Positions 12,848 to 23,200 of a stretch of DNA of 64,000 nt are shown here, in pieces. The translations under genes and the position numbers were made by a program. The DNA is from Apostichopus japonicus. Taxonomy: Eukaryota > Echinodermata > Holothuroidea > Aspidochirotida > Stichopodidae. The stretch spans positions 18,878,054 to 18,942,053 of the forward strand of contig NC_092562.1 in the NCBI RefSeq assembly GCF_037975245.1. The letters are read 5' to 3'. Numbering within the stretch: position 1 is the stretch's first letter; the number at the start of each line of letters is the position of its first letter. The notes beneath the pieces are model-generated. The model saw only the letters and a list, made by a program, of their open reading frames with translations, had not been told where the DNA came from and searched no databases.

Positions 12848-14302
12848 ATGACTGACTGACTGACAACAAGTGTGTGTTATAATAGTGTACCATTTGACAA
12901 GTAAAATGTTTTTTATGGTTTTTCTTTTAATAAAATGAAAGCGAGCACATGAATGAATCGAATTATTTGTCTTGAAACAAGTTTCCATGTCGGAAATTCA
13001 ATCACAAATATGATCTCAAATCTTGGACCTTGATTGTTTATCATTCGACCCCCCCCCCCACCCAAAAAAAAAAACACACTTAATGCGTTGTTAATTAAGA
13101 CTGAAGCCTATTGATCAGGCATTTTAATATCCAAACAACTGACTAAATTCGAGACAAAGAGGAGATGTTACCAATACATGTTAAAATTTCTAATTTTCAT
13201 GTTTTTTTCTACCACGTCATCTATCAAACTTGAAGGAAATTATAAACAAAATTTAAACGAAATGCTAATCATTTCATCAAGTTAAAGGTACTCTGTCGGT
13301 CCGAAAACATTTAGGCCCACTACCGAGACTTTTGACGTGAGGAGTATAAGTTCAATGTATAGCCACGACCTGCTAGACTCACCGCTGCCGATGCTCAGAA
13401 TGAAGTAAATCTATAAAGGGTTAGGCTATATAGACCTAATGCTTGAAGAAATAATCTGATCTTATTTTCGTCCCACGACCCAGCGAAATTTATTCCGCGA
13501 CCCACAGTTGGGACGGTTCCCAAGAATAGAGCGACGCTATATTGCAGAGCTATATAACCCATACCGTGCACCAATCCAAACTAAACTGTTTTTCTTACGA
13601 TCTATGGGGGAATAAACTTAATGACTCAGAAATTTGAGTCAAACAACAAATAAAACATACAGTTTATATTCTTATGTGCATATAATACATCACACTCACC
13701 ACCGAAAATGTTTTATCCATATTGACCAGTCGATTCACACAGTAAAAGGCAACTTGATCCTGTAGAGGCGCGGTGAATTCCTATAGCAGTCTATAATTCA
13801 AAGCTTAAACAATTGAGACAAGCTGCTAAATCTTTACATGCATATTTATACAAAAAGTTCACAGTCACTGTTGCATTTCAAATCAAACTTAAATGCTGCC
13901 GAAACTGGAAATCTTTCCCATAATAAAGACACAGATATTAAGCAAACATTATAGTCCAAAGTAAAAAGTTCTCCAATAATAAGATGACGACGTTATAGAG
14001 ACATCTACTTCCCAGAAGAAAAAAACACTTTGATAGCCATGTTCCATTTTGTCTTCTATATTTGGTATCATTTTTTTGGCTTTTGCTGCTGTCTCAGGTG
14101 TGCACGTTTTGTCGAGATACTGAATACATGCATGGCTGGTTTCTGCGGTTAAGTTTGCAGAGAGCGGAAGTTTGAATAGAGGGCAATGTATACTTTCATG
14201 TAAATTTTATCAATTTCAGACTCCATTTTAAACAGGGCCTTTATTGAAGAAAAAAAATTAGTGCATGGGTGGGCCATTTCCCAAAAGGGACCATCATGAC
14301 AC

Positions 14303-14392
14303 TATCTAAGCAGGAGCGCCACCATCAGTTGCCAACAGTTGCCTCCCAAATTGCCGGAAATGTCACTTCCCAGGCACTGTTAGTTGCATCTA
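14303..14392 (-). repeat. Inverted copy of a dispersed module
   Basis: In reverse complement this stretch matches the modules at 15316, 15395, 16111 and 16812: CCTGGGAAGTG..CATTTCC, then GATGGTGGCGCTCC and CTTAGATAGT. It lies outside the 2.2-kb element to its right, so the family has further copies in opposite orientation. Confidence 0.65.
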
Positions 14393-15315
14393 AACATTCT
14401 TTATTTTGAGGTCTCATTGTTTAGACATTTACACTTCCAAAAATAATAAAAAAAAGTTAATTAGAAAAATTGTATTCGGTAAAGTTACTTTTGTAGGGAA
14501 AATATGTTACTTTATAGGCTCTGGTTTATTCCTTGTTTTACACAGGTAATTGAAGCCTTATGCAAGCACGCTAGGGCATTATAATGATGAGGGGAAGCCA
14601 TATGGGGAGTTTAGGTCTAAATTAATTGTTACTAGTTTTACATGCCACCTATACTGGGGTGGGGAGGGGGGATTGAGCTGATTAGGTGGGCCGTGTAGGG
14701 GACTGGGGGACCGCCCCCTGTTATTATGTTAAAAAAGGCCCTGCAATTTGATAATGTTATACTAACAGGTGCGTATCCAGGGGGGGCGTTGGGGGCGCGC
14801 GCCCCCCGGGTAAGAAAAAGAGGAGAGAAAAAAAGAGAAGAAAAAAGGAAAAAAGAGGGGAAAAAGAGGAGGAGGAGAGGAAGGAAGGGAAAAGAAAAAG
14901 AAGAAAGAGAGAAGAAGGAGAAAAGGAGGGAGTAAAAGAAAAACGCGAAGACACCGGGAAGAGAAAGAGGAACAGTGACATCATTACAGCGCTGAAGGGT
15001 AGCCAGTGACGGATCAATAATTTCGTAAAAGTGTGCCTCACCCTACCCCTTACACCGACAACTCCATTTTTTTGACGTTTCCATTTTCCTCTCTTTCTAA
15101 TGATCTATATATATACTATATATGGTCTATCATAACGCGTGTGTAGAATTGTGCTATGAAACCAACTGTGGCTGGTCTCGAACTCGACCGTGTCGTCGGG
15201 GAACATGACGCATTTTGGAATGGGGGCGAACGCCCCCCCCCCCCATTCAGCATTTTTTTTAAATGATATCGCTAAGTAATTTCAAAATAGAAAGTGCTTA
15301 GATGCAACTTACAAG

Positions 15316-15493
15316 GCCTGGGAAGTGTCATTTCCAGCGATCTGGGAGACATTTTCGGCCAAAATTTGCTTGTACGCTTCGCGCTAACAAATGGTCCTGG
15401 GTAGTGCCATTTCCAGCGATCTGGGAGGCATTTTCGGCCAAAATCTTCTTGTACGCTTCGCGCCAACCTATGGTGGCGCTACGCTTAGATAAT
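15316..15493 (+). repeat. Two tandem copies of a 90-bp module
   Basis: The copies begin near 15316 and 15395 and share GTG(T/C)CATTTCCAGCGATCTGGGAG, then CATTTTCGGCCAAAAT and CTTGTACGCTTCGCGC. Further diverged copies lie at 16111-16207 and 16812-16912. The module is internal to the 2.2-kb element and has no coding role that I can see. Confidence 0.75.
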
Positions 15494-15889
15494 TTGCCTA
15501 CAGGCTTCGCCCCTCCCTTGGCAAATTCCTCGCTACGCGCCTGTTCGAATTAGTAACGCAAACAGCAGATATCACATCATACCAGTGAGCATGAAAAAGG
15601 CGTTCCAGGATGAAAATCCTCAAAACTGTCCGACTTGCCTGAAAAAATAACCAAAAATTTTCGCGCGCGTTCAACGTGTCAATGTCAATATCATATAAGC
15701 AAGCATCGGTTATTACATCGCATGCCATCATGTACCGTACGGTCCGTTAAAATTGCGCAGTATACCGCGGGATGCTAATGTAAACAACGACATGTCTCAT
15801 GTAGATGTATAAAAAGCATGGAGGTCCAATTATGTCAAAAGTTTCTTTTACATTAGTAATGGCGAATTAGGGGCTGCACCCCCGCCGCG

Positions 15890-16272
15890 CAGTGGCGGAG
15901 CGTCCATACGGTCAGGGGGGCGGATGCCCCCCCCCCCCTGACGGACTCAAATGGACTGCTGGCGCCTTTTTCAGCTCTTTACCACTTTTTACTTATTCTA
16001 GATTATTGACTTTTTTATTGCGCTCTCATCTACTTATTGACATTTCTCACATTTTGTTGGTGTAATTTGGCGATGACACCCTATTCTTCGTTTATCTGCA
16101 AATTAGCCAGGCCCTGAAAGGGTCATTTCCGGCGATCTAGGGAGTATCTTTACTCAAAAATTGTCTGTGCGCTACGCGCCAACCAGTGGTGGCGCTCCGC
16201 TTAGATAGTGTCGAAAGCGCCCCTACAGACCATTCTCGCCCCTCCTGACCAATACCCCTAGCTCCGCCACTG
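15890..16272. mobile_element. 383-bp hAT-type MITE nested in a larger element
   Basis: The 12-bp inverted ends are CAGTGGCGGAGC (15890-15901) and GCTCCGCCACTG (16261-16272). An exact 8-bp duplication, CCGCCGCG, flanks both sides (15882-15889 and 16273-16280). CAGTGGCGGA ends with an 8-bp duplication are characteristic of hAT elements. There is no transposase, so it was mobilised in trans. It lies within 14766-16965, so it inserted later than that element. Confidence 0.88.
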
Positions 16273-17074
16273 CCGCCGCGCCTCCTACGCCTATGTGTGT
16301 AGTGTTCGGTTTCGGAAATATCTGCTATTTTTTCATTTCCTTCAACCGAGTTTTATAATAGCCGTTATAAGAGGTTTAATATTTCTACACCAATAAATTA
16401 ACTGTGTCTGAATTTTTGAAAATTTCTGACCAACATTCTGCATCACACTTCCCTCTACTCGTGCAATTTTGACCGGTCTGTTAGGGGTTGAAGGAAGTTT
16501 TTCTATATTGGTTGTCCATAGATGAAATTTTGTACAACATTATGGGTATGTTTTCAAGTGAGTTTATTCACGAGAAATGTGAATTTTCAAATTCTGAACA
16601 AATTTGGGGCTTAAAACCTTGAAAAGTGGGGCTGACGGGTATTGTGGGCCGCGACGTAGAATCACCTACAAAAGCAAAGACCCACAGGAGATGCGATCAG
16701 GTCGAACATGACGTGTGCCGGGTTGACAATCTTCAAAAAGGTTATGGATGGAAAAAAAACTATTAGGAAATACTTGGTTCTCAGGCAAAAAGTGTACATC
16801 TGGTTGGTCATTTCAAGCCCGAGAAGTGCCGTTTCCGGTGATCTGGGGGGTATCAAAACCAGAAATTTTCTTGTACGCTGCGCGGCAACTGATGGTGGCG
16901 CTCCGCTTAGATAGTAATTCGCGCCCCCCCCCCCCCCGGGTTAGAAAATCCTGGATACGCGCCTGACTAACACCGGTAAAGAAAATAGAAATGTTTCTAG
17001 ACATGGAGAGAATATAATGCATTCCTTGTATGACCAAGGATCACACACAGCGGGAGGCGAAACAACTTGCAAAG

Positions 17075-17290
17075 ATGGCAGGATTAGAAGAATTTTTGTA
17101 TGCCACCTTGATCTATACGAGTATAGGCCTATACGCTATGGTATACGGTATATATGGCACGTTCTTCTATTCGGCTGTAGAAAAGACGGTGTATAACGCG
17201 GGTGTTGGAAACGGGAAATATCCGGGGACACTTGTACCGGCCGACGGCTCCCGGATTACCCGCGGAAAGAAAAACAGCAAACTTAAATAA
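17075..17290 (+). CDS. Small single-pass membrane ORF, unknown function
   Basis: This is a 71-codon frame from an ATG in strong context (A at -3, G at +4). An in-frame ATG at 17030 would add 15 residues but has a poor context. It has a hydrophobic stretch (about residues 7-32, rich in Y, L, I, V and G), a polar middle with NGKYPGTLVPADGS, and a basic tail (RITRGKKNSKLK). The stop TAA overlaps an AATAAA hexamer at 17286-17291. I recognise no family. It sits 110 bases right of the 2.2-kb transposon and could be a small gene, one exon of a longer gene, or chance. Confidence 0.3.
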   Translation: MAGLEEFLYATLIYTSIGLYAMVYGIYGTFFYSAVEKTVYNAGVGNGKYPGTLVPADGSRITRGKKNSKLK

Positions 17291-17299
17291 AGAAAAAGG

Positions 17300-18540
17300 A
17301 CTTAACGTTTACAAGATCTTTTTTCATGCTATTTAAAATAGGCTACATAACATATACTGTCCCGTGACCAGTCTAACTTTGGCTCAGCGCCAACCGGCCT
17401 AATTGGCGTCCGAGTGCCAATCATACATAAAATCAGCATCCTGGACGTGGCGCCGAAACGCATGCATGTCTATATAACAGTAGTACAACGCGCAGCCATT
17501 CGATATACAATAGAAGCTCAATCAAACTTTATCACCCAATCGGCATTTACGAGAGGAAAAAAGACATTCTGTAAGCGTTTAGTACAAACCAGTAAACTAA
17601 ATAGTACAAAGAGCGACCATTTAAACGACGACAATTGCTTGATTTTCACGTTACAATATTAGAGACGCCGATATCGCCATATATGAACATAATATGTTTT
17701 TTATGCGTTGTAGCATTTCTATATGGCAGCTTATCATTTTTTAATGTGTAATTACTGATTTATTTGAAACTACAAATTAATATTTCATATACAATGTTTT
17801 GTCGATATTGGAAGTTATTAAGTTTGTGATACAAATTAGTGTACGCACCTTTCATACCAATTTCATCCTACGGGTTTTCACGGTTCTATGTTCTACACAT
17901 ATACTAAAGGGAGTAATACCTAATTAAACTGGGTACAAACGCGGCGGCAGAGAGTTCAATATTGAAGGGTGGGGGTATATCAACTTCGAAGGCAGTGGGA
18001 CATGTGAATTTGAATTATAGGGCAAAACATGCACACAAAAAAAACAAACACAATAGTTTGCGAACCGTCGCTCTATAGCAGGTCAGAACGCATATACCCA
18101 TCAATCGACTAACCTAAATTAATGTTCCCTACGAAATATGAAAAAAAAATTGCAGATAAGAAAACATACAACAGAGTATATATTTTTCTCATTCGGATTT
18201 AACATAATGCATTCACCAACATAAACTTCTTACCTGTTTTTGACTTGCGCTGAATTCGTATACCGAAGTGGTAAAGGGCCAATAGCAAGCTGTGTTCACA
18301 TTCCGCGTAAGAAGCTTGGGTTGACTCCGTGGCAGTGCGGCCCAGCCAGCAGGGGGGCAGGGGCAGAGTGCCCCCCCCCCTCGGAAATTGTTGGGACGCG
18401 ATGGGCGACGGTGAAAAATCAAATGGAGCAACAACAAAAATCTAAATGTACTCGAACCTGGGGGATGGAGCCGATGATGGGGAATTACTCAAGAAACGGT
18501 CTCCTCAAAAATATGTGCGTTACGAGCGCGATTGCATTGT
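17300..18540. other. Intergenic, nothing recognised
   Basis: This is AT-rich sequence with no exon pattern. A purine/C-run stretch (18340-18380) resembles the C-run ends of degenerate hAT-like repeats, but no inverted ends were found. Confidence 0.5.
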
Positions 18541-19437
18541 ATGTATGTATGTATGTATATGTGATCTTCCCGCAAGCAGGAACTCGCGAAAGAAGCCATG
18601 AAGGCTTATAGACTCGCAAGCTGACCGAAGCCAATCTCTCGGCACACATCCATTTAACGTCCATGTCAGGAAGTTGTTATTGAACAACACCCTTGCCAGA
18701 CGACACACATTGCTGTCGGCGGGGAATCGAACCGGGGATCTCATGACTGGGAGCAAGGGCGGCGGAAGCACTTTTAATCTGGGGGGGGGGGCACCGACGT
18801 CGAAGGGCACTTTGCAGAAATTCGATTGGACTGATGCAGCCTGATATTTAGTACCCTTCATAACTCTTATTGTATTATCTTATTTGCGTATACACATCAC
18901 TCCATCAACGCCACCCCCCCCCCCCTCAAGGAAACAATGCATACTAGCACTGCAGTATCTAATGTGCAAATTGGGAAACAAGGAAAACGACAAAATAAGG
19001 TGAAATCATTATAAAGGGTTATAACACGGCAAATGATTGTATGTTATTTGCATGCGATGTAATAACCAACGCATGCCTATATGATATGCACATTAACATG
19101 TTGAAGGCGCGCGTAGCGCGCGAAAAATTTTGGTAATATTTTTCGGGCAAGTCGTTACAGCCCCCCCCCCCCAATCAAATTCGGCTCCTACGCCTGTTGT
19201 AGTAAACATTTAAAACTTCCCGAAATATTTCATTCGACGTGGGTTTCCCTTTGTAAACTCTTTTCTTATTTAGAAATTTTTATATAGAAAAAGGGCACAT
19301 TTTTAATCTGAGGAAAAGTGGGGGGCACGTGCCCCCTGTGCCCCCCCGGTTCCGCCGCCCTTGACTGGGAGACGCCGGCGTTAACCACTAGGCTAACGTC
19401 TCTCTGAGTGGCCATTGTCTCTCTGAGTGGCCATATA
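18541..19437 (-). mobile_element. tRNA-derived SINE, interrupted by a hAT insertion
   Basis: The SINE is read on the minus strand. Box A TAGCCTAGTGG (19395-19385) and box B GGTTCGATTCC (complement of 18723-18733) match pol III promoter consensus. The two boxes are separated only because an element at 18754-19363 is inserted between them. The body continues to an ATAC-type tail (complement of the ATGT run at about 18540). The body matches the SINE at 25.4 kb, including the GCGAGTTCCTGCTTGC segment, so they are one family. A 19-bp duplication (GTCTCTCTGAGTGGCCAT) lies at the head end. Confidence 0.82.
18754..19363. mobile_element. 610-bp hAT-type MITE inside a SINE
   Basis: The 14-bp inverted ends are perfect: CAAGGGCGGCGGAA (18754-18767) and TTCCGCCGCCCTTG (19350-19363). 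An exact 8-bp target duplication, ACTGGGAG, flanks it (18746-18753 and 19364-19371). Removing one duplication and the insert restores a continuous SINE tRNA head, which proves the boundaries. The segment 19045-19160 matches 15600-15733 in inverse orientation, so part of this family is also in the 2.2-kb element. Confidence 0.9.
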
Positions 19438-20225
19438 TTTATATTAACATGCATGTTTTTTCCAATATGTGATATAACCGGATGGCTTTCGACCGCGCAG
19501 GCGCGCTGGCACATTAGTTTTCCGTTCCCCCCCCCCCCAAAAAAAATGGTAAAGTTTTTGTGGTGGGAAGAGAGTGCATCTCGGAGGGCAGTGGCATGTG
19601 TTAACTTGATTTGAGGGGCCAAACCACAAAATCACCTCAAAGTGGATCTTCTATACACTCTGAAATTCCATGTTTTGAATGTTTTTGCAAAAACGTTTTA
19701 ATTAGTATTTTTTCAACTTGATCAGGCACTGTATAATTATCTTGTCTACTAACTTACATCAGGGCACTTTTTAAATGACAAAAAAGTGCACTTTTTAGTT
19801 CCTAAAATGTAATACGGGAAAAAAGGGGGCTCTTCTCATTTATTGAAAGGGACACGAACTCATAGCAGTACTTTTACCACCCAGCGCGTACCGTTCAGCT
19901 GATTTCACTTTTTTTTTTACAAGGTTACGTAAAGTAGCCAATTTCTTTTAAAATTTTCTCGCGAACTACTAGGTTTTATGAAATAAAGTTATATTTTTGG
20001 AAAACAAATCCTCCAAATTAGCTATCCAATAACCTGGAATACCTCATGGCAGGACCACTTTAAGACAATGAAAGACACTGTCAAATACAGTATGTATATA
20101 CATGTAGGAAGAACAACATTAAGTTCAGACTGCCTCCCGTGAAGTTCACGTAAACAGTACCACTAGAGCTTCTCACACAGTCACTCTCACAGCTCGCAAC
20201 AATACTAGTCACTACAACTTTCAAG

Positions 20226-20295
20226 ATGGAAACGGAAAGGCTGATAATCGTTCTGGGAATTTTCCAACACTTTCTTGTGGCTGAAACTTTTACAG
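20226..20295 (+). CDS. PGAP6: PGAP6-like exon 1 (start, signal peptide)
   Basis: The ATG at 20226 opens METERLIIVLGIFQHFLVAETFT, a charged N-end followed by a hydrophobic core. The exon ends in phase 1 at donor ACAG|gttcgt. The 5' UTR lies just upstream; no TATA box is evident. Confidence 0.85.
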
Positions 20296-23200
20296 GTTCG
20301 TTACTCGCGTAAAATGTAACAAAGGCAGCAATTTACACTGCCGTACCGGACAAACGTGAATGAACGGAGGTTTTATTAATTAACAGAGATTGAAATTATG
20401 TGTAACTTGTAACAGTGATCGGTTTTCGCGTAACTACTACCCACTACATTCTCTGTACATAGTGTTCCGTAACATTCTTGCTACGTTCATGGGTTTACGT
20501 TAACTAACTGCGCGTGTTATAATATAAGTAATATAGGCTAGGCCTAGTTGCATTGATAGGTAGGCCTCCTATAGGTGCCGTGTTTTTTAGTCAAATAGTA
20601 TTATTTACATAGTTGTAATTTGACACAATTTCAAGGATTATTCCACCCATTAGCAGAATTATACCGGAAACTTAAGGTCATGGAGTCTATCGTTAAAAGG
20701 TCTAGATGGTCTGTCACTTCAGCAGTCAGTCTTTGATCAGAGAGTCTCAACATGGCTTTTGTCAAAAAAGGTCTTGTCTCACTAATATCCTTGAGTTTAT
20801 GGAAGATGTAACAAGTTCACTTAATAGGCAGAGGTCTGTAGATGTTGTGTTCCTGGATTTCCAGAAGGCCTTTGATAAAGTTCCCCACCAGCGTCTTTTA
20901 CTTAGGCTGAAGAGCATGGGTGTCATAGGGAATTAACTGTCTTGGATCGGGAATTGGCTTGGTAATAGGGAACAGGGGGTGGTACTTAAAGGCTGTGCTT
21001 CTTCTTGGCAGAACGTTACTAGTGGGGTTCCACAAGGGTCTGTATTAGGTCCCTTGTTGTTTGTTGCCTATATAAATGACATCGACGGAGATATTTTGTG
21101 TAAAGCTAAGAAGTTTGCTGATGACACCAAATTGTATTCTGAGGTCTCTTCCAAAAGCGATTCTGAGAAATTTCAAGCGGATTTGGATAAGATTTTTTCC
21201 TGGTCTCAGGGGTGGCAAATGCTTTTTAATATTGATAAATGTAAGGTAATGCACATTGGTAGTAGTAACCAAAAGTTTACATACAATCTTAATGGTGTGG
21301 AGTTACAGGAGGTCTCTGTTGAAAGACACCTAGGTATCTACATTGACTCATCTCTGCAAACTTCTAAACATTGTCTTGAAGCTGCTAAAAGAGGTAATAG
21401 GGTTTTAGGTATGATCAAGAGGAACTTCAGATTTCTGAAAGAGGACATCGTAGTTAGGCTTTATAAGCAGTTGTTTAGGCCTCATCTGGAGTATGCTGTG
21501 CAGGCTTGGAACCCTTACTTTGCTAAGGATAAGGAAGTACTTGAAAAGGTCCAGAGGAAGGCTACTAGGATGATTAGTTCCTTAAAGGGGGTTCCTTATT
21601 GTAGGCGGTACAACTGTTGAATCTCACCACACTGGAGCTTAGGAGGTTACGTGGGGACTTGATCCAGGTTTTCAAGATTGTGTATGGTTTCGACAATTTA
21701 TCCTTTACCGACTTTTTCTTGTTTGCTAACAGTAGTTGTACTAGAGGTCATTGTCTTAAACTCCAAAAGTCACATAGTAGGATTAATATTCGGCTTAACT
21801 TTTTTTCTAATAGGGTTGTGAATGAGTGGAATGGTTTGCCTGAGAAAGTTGTACTTGCAAGTAGTGTGAATGGGTTTAAGAATGCTTTGGACAAGCACTT
21901 TAAGCATTGTAATCGGGTCTGAGTGTCTGTGTCTTCAGTTTTTTTCTCTCTCTATAGGGTCCTTGATGGGGACTTAAGTGTCCCTCCTGATCCTTTTTTC
22001 TACTAAACTAAACTAAACTAACTTATAATTAATGTATCGCGAAACTGGGGAATTTTTCCTTGCTTTGAACAGTTTGACTCCCAACTTTCACAGACACAAG
22101 CATAGGCCTAATTCTTTCTATTTCTGGAGGAATCTGGTCAACCCATGATGAAATCATATAGCTGAATTGATAGAACTAAATCATAAGCAAAAGCAGCAAG
22201 ACCGTTGTCACCATTATCTTTTAAAATAACATTAATGCCCTTACTACTGTAATACTATTAATAGTTTACTGTATACCATCATACATGTAGTTGTCCATAT
22301 TATGTGACAATCTAGCCTCCTTTTGCCCATTCACATGTTAAATAAATCTTATACTTATATGCCCAGGGCCCTAAGCCTTTATGAACAACAGGTAGGACTA
22401 GTGGCTTAACCCACATTTTGGAGGCCGAATTGCAACATAAACTGAATCCTGCTTAAGTGCCATACTCTTAAAGTTAAAGTTCAGTTTAATAGTAGAAAGA
22501 AAGAATCAAGAAGAGGGACAAATAGGCCTAGGCTTATGTTAGACCCTAAGTTCAAGGTAGTCAGTATAGGCCCCAAATTATAGCATGCTATAATTGCTAG
22601 AAGTTTTCCCAAAAAATGGTTGAGAGTGCATCAGGTTGGTCGGTTTTCATGTCCAGGCTCAATCTTGGGTGACTTTTCTTACAAAGTATCCCTTTAAGAG
22701 TGTGTCCAGACAAAAGTTCATTCTCATTTTATAGGCAGACTTTTCTGGGGGTTTTATAGCCTGATCTTAATTCTCATTATCATCATCACATAACGGTAGA
22801 CCGTCCCTCACTGTGTAAGTTGTCTCTGTCAGTACAGGTAGATACAATAGCCTTCAATGTGTCGTTTTTTTTTCATTAACCGGCTGTCAAACTTTCAGAT
22901 TGGATGACGTTAACAAATTATTAGCTGGTACACGTTTTTAACCCTATCGTGTCGAATGAACCTACGACTGAAACAAGTAAACACATGTCGTTAAAAATGA
23001 TTATGCTTCTCTTTTTTTTCTCGATATAGTCGATTTCGGAGAGCAGTACAACTCCCTCTTGTATGTTTCGGAGTATGAGAACTACGGGAGCATCAGTCTC
23101 TTCCGTTTCCATATACCGGAGGCGGTCGAGGAGGCATGCTGGAGCTTCATGATGAACAAGACTGCATCATGTCCAGACCGAGATATCTACATGTAAGAAT

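Larger units (their letters stand above)
14766..16965. mobile_element. 2.2-kb non-autonomous DNA element with 16-bp terminal inverted repeats
   Basis: The ends CAGGTGCGTATCCAGG (14766-14781) and CCTGGATACGCGCCTG (16950-16965) are inverse with one mismatch. The flanks share ACTAA (14761-14765 and 16966-16970), a probable 5-bp target duplication. The interior has GC-rich C runs, a purine-rich stretch (14815-14940), four direct copies of a roughly 90-bp module and a separate nested element. No transposase can be read. The superfamily is uncertain: the CAGG ends look hAT-like but the target duplication is short. Confidence 0.6.

Noticed and set aside
14726-15041. Charged K/E/R-rich frame and its S/F/L-rich complement
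   Set aside because: Both come from a purine-rich low-complexity stretch inside the 2.2-kb element.
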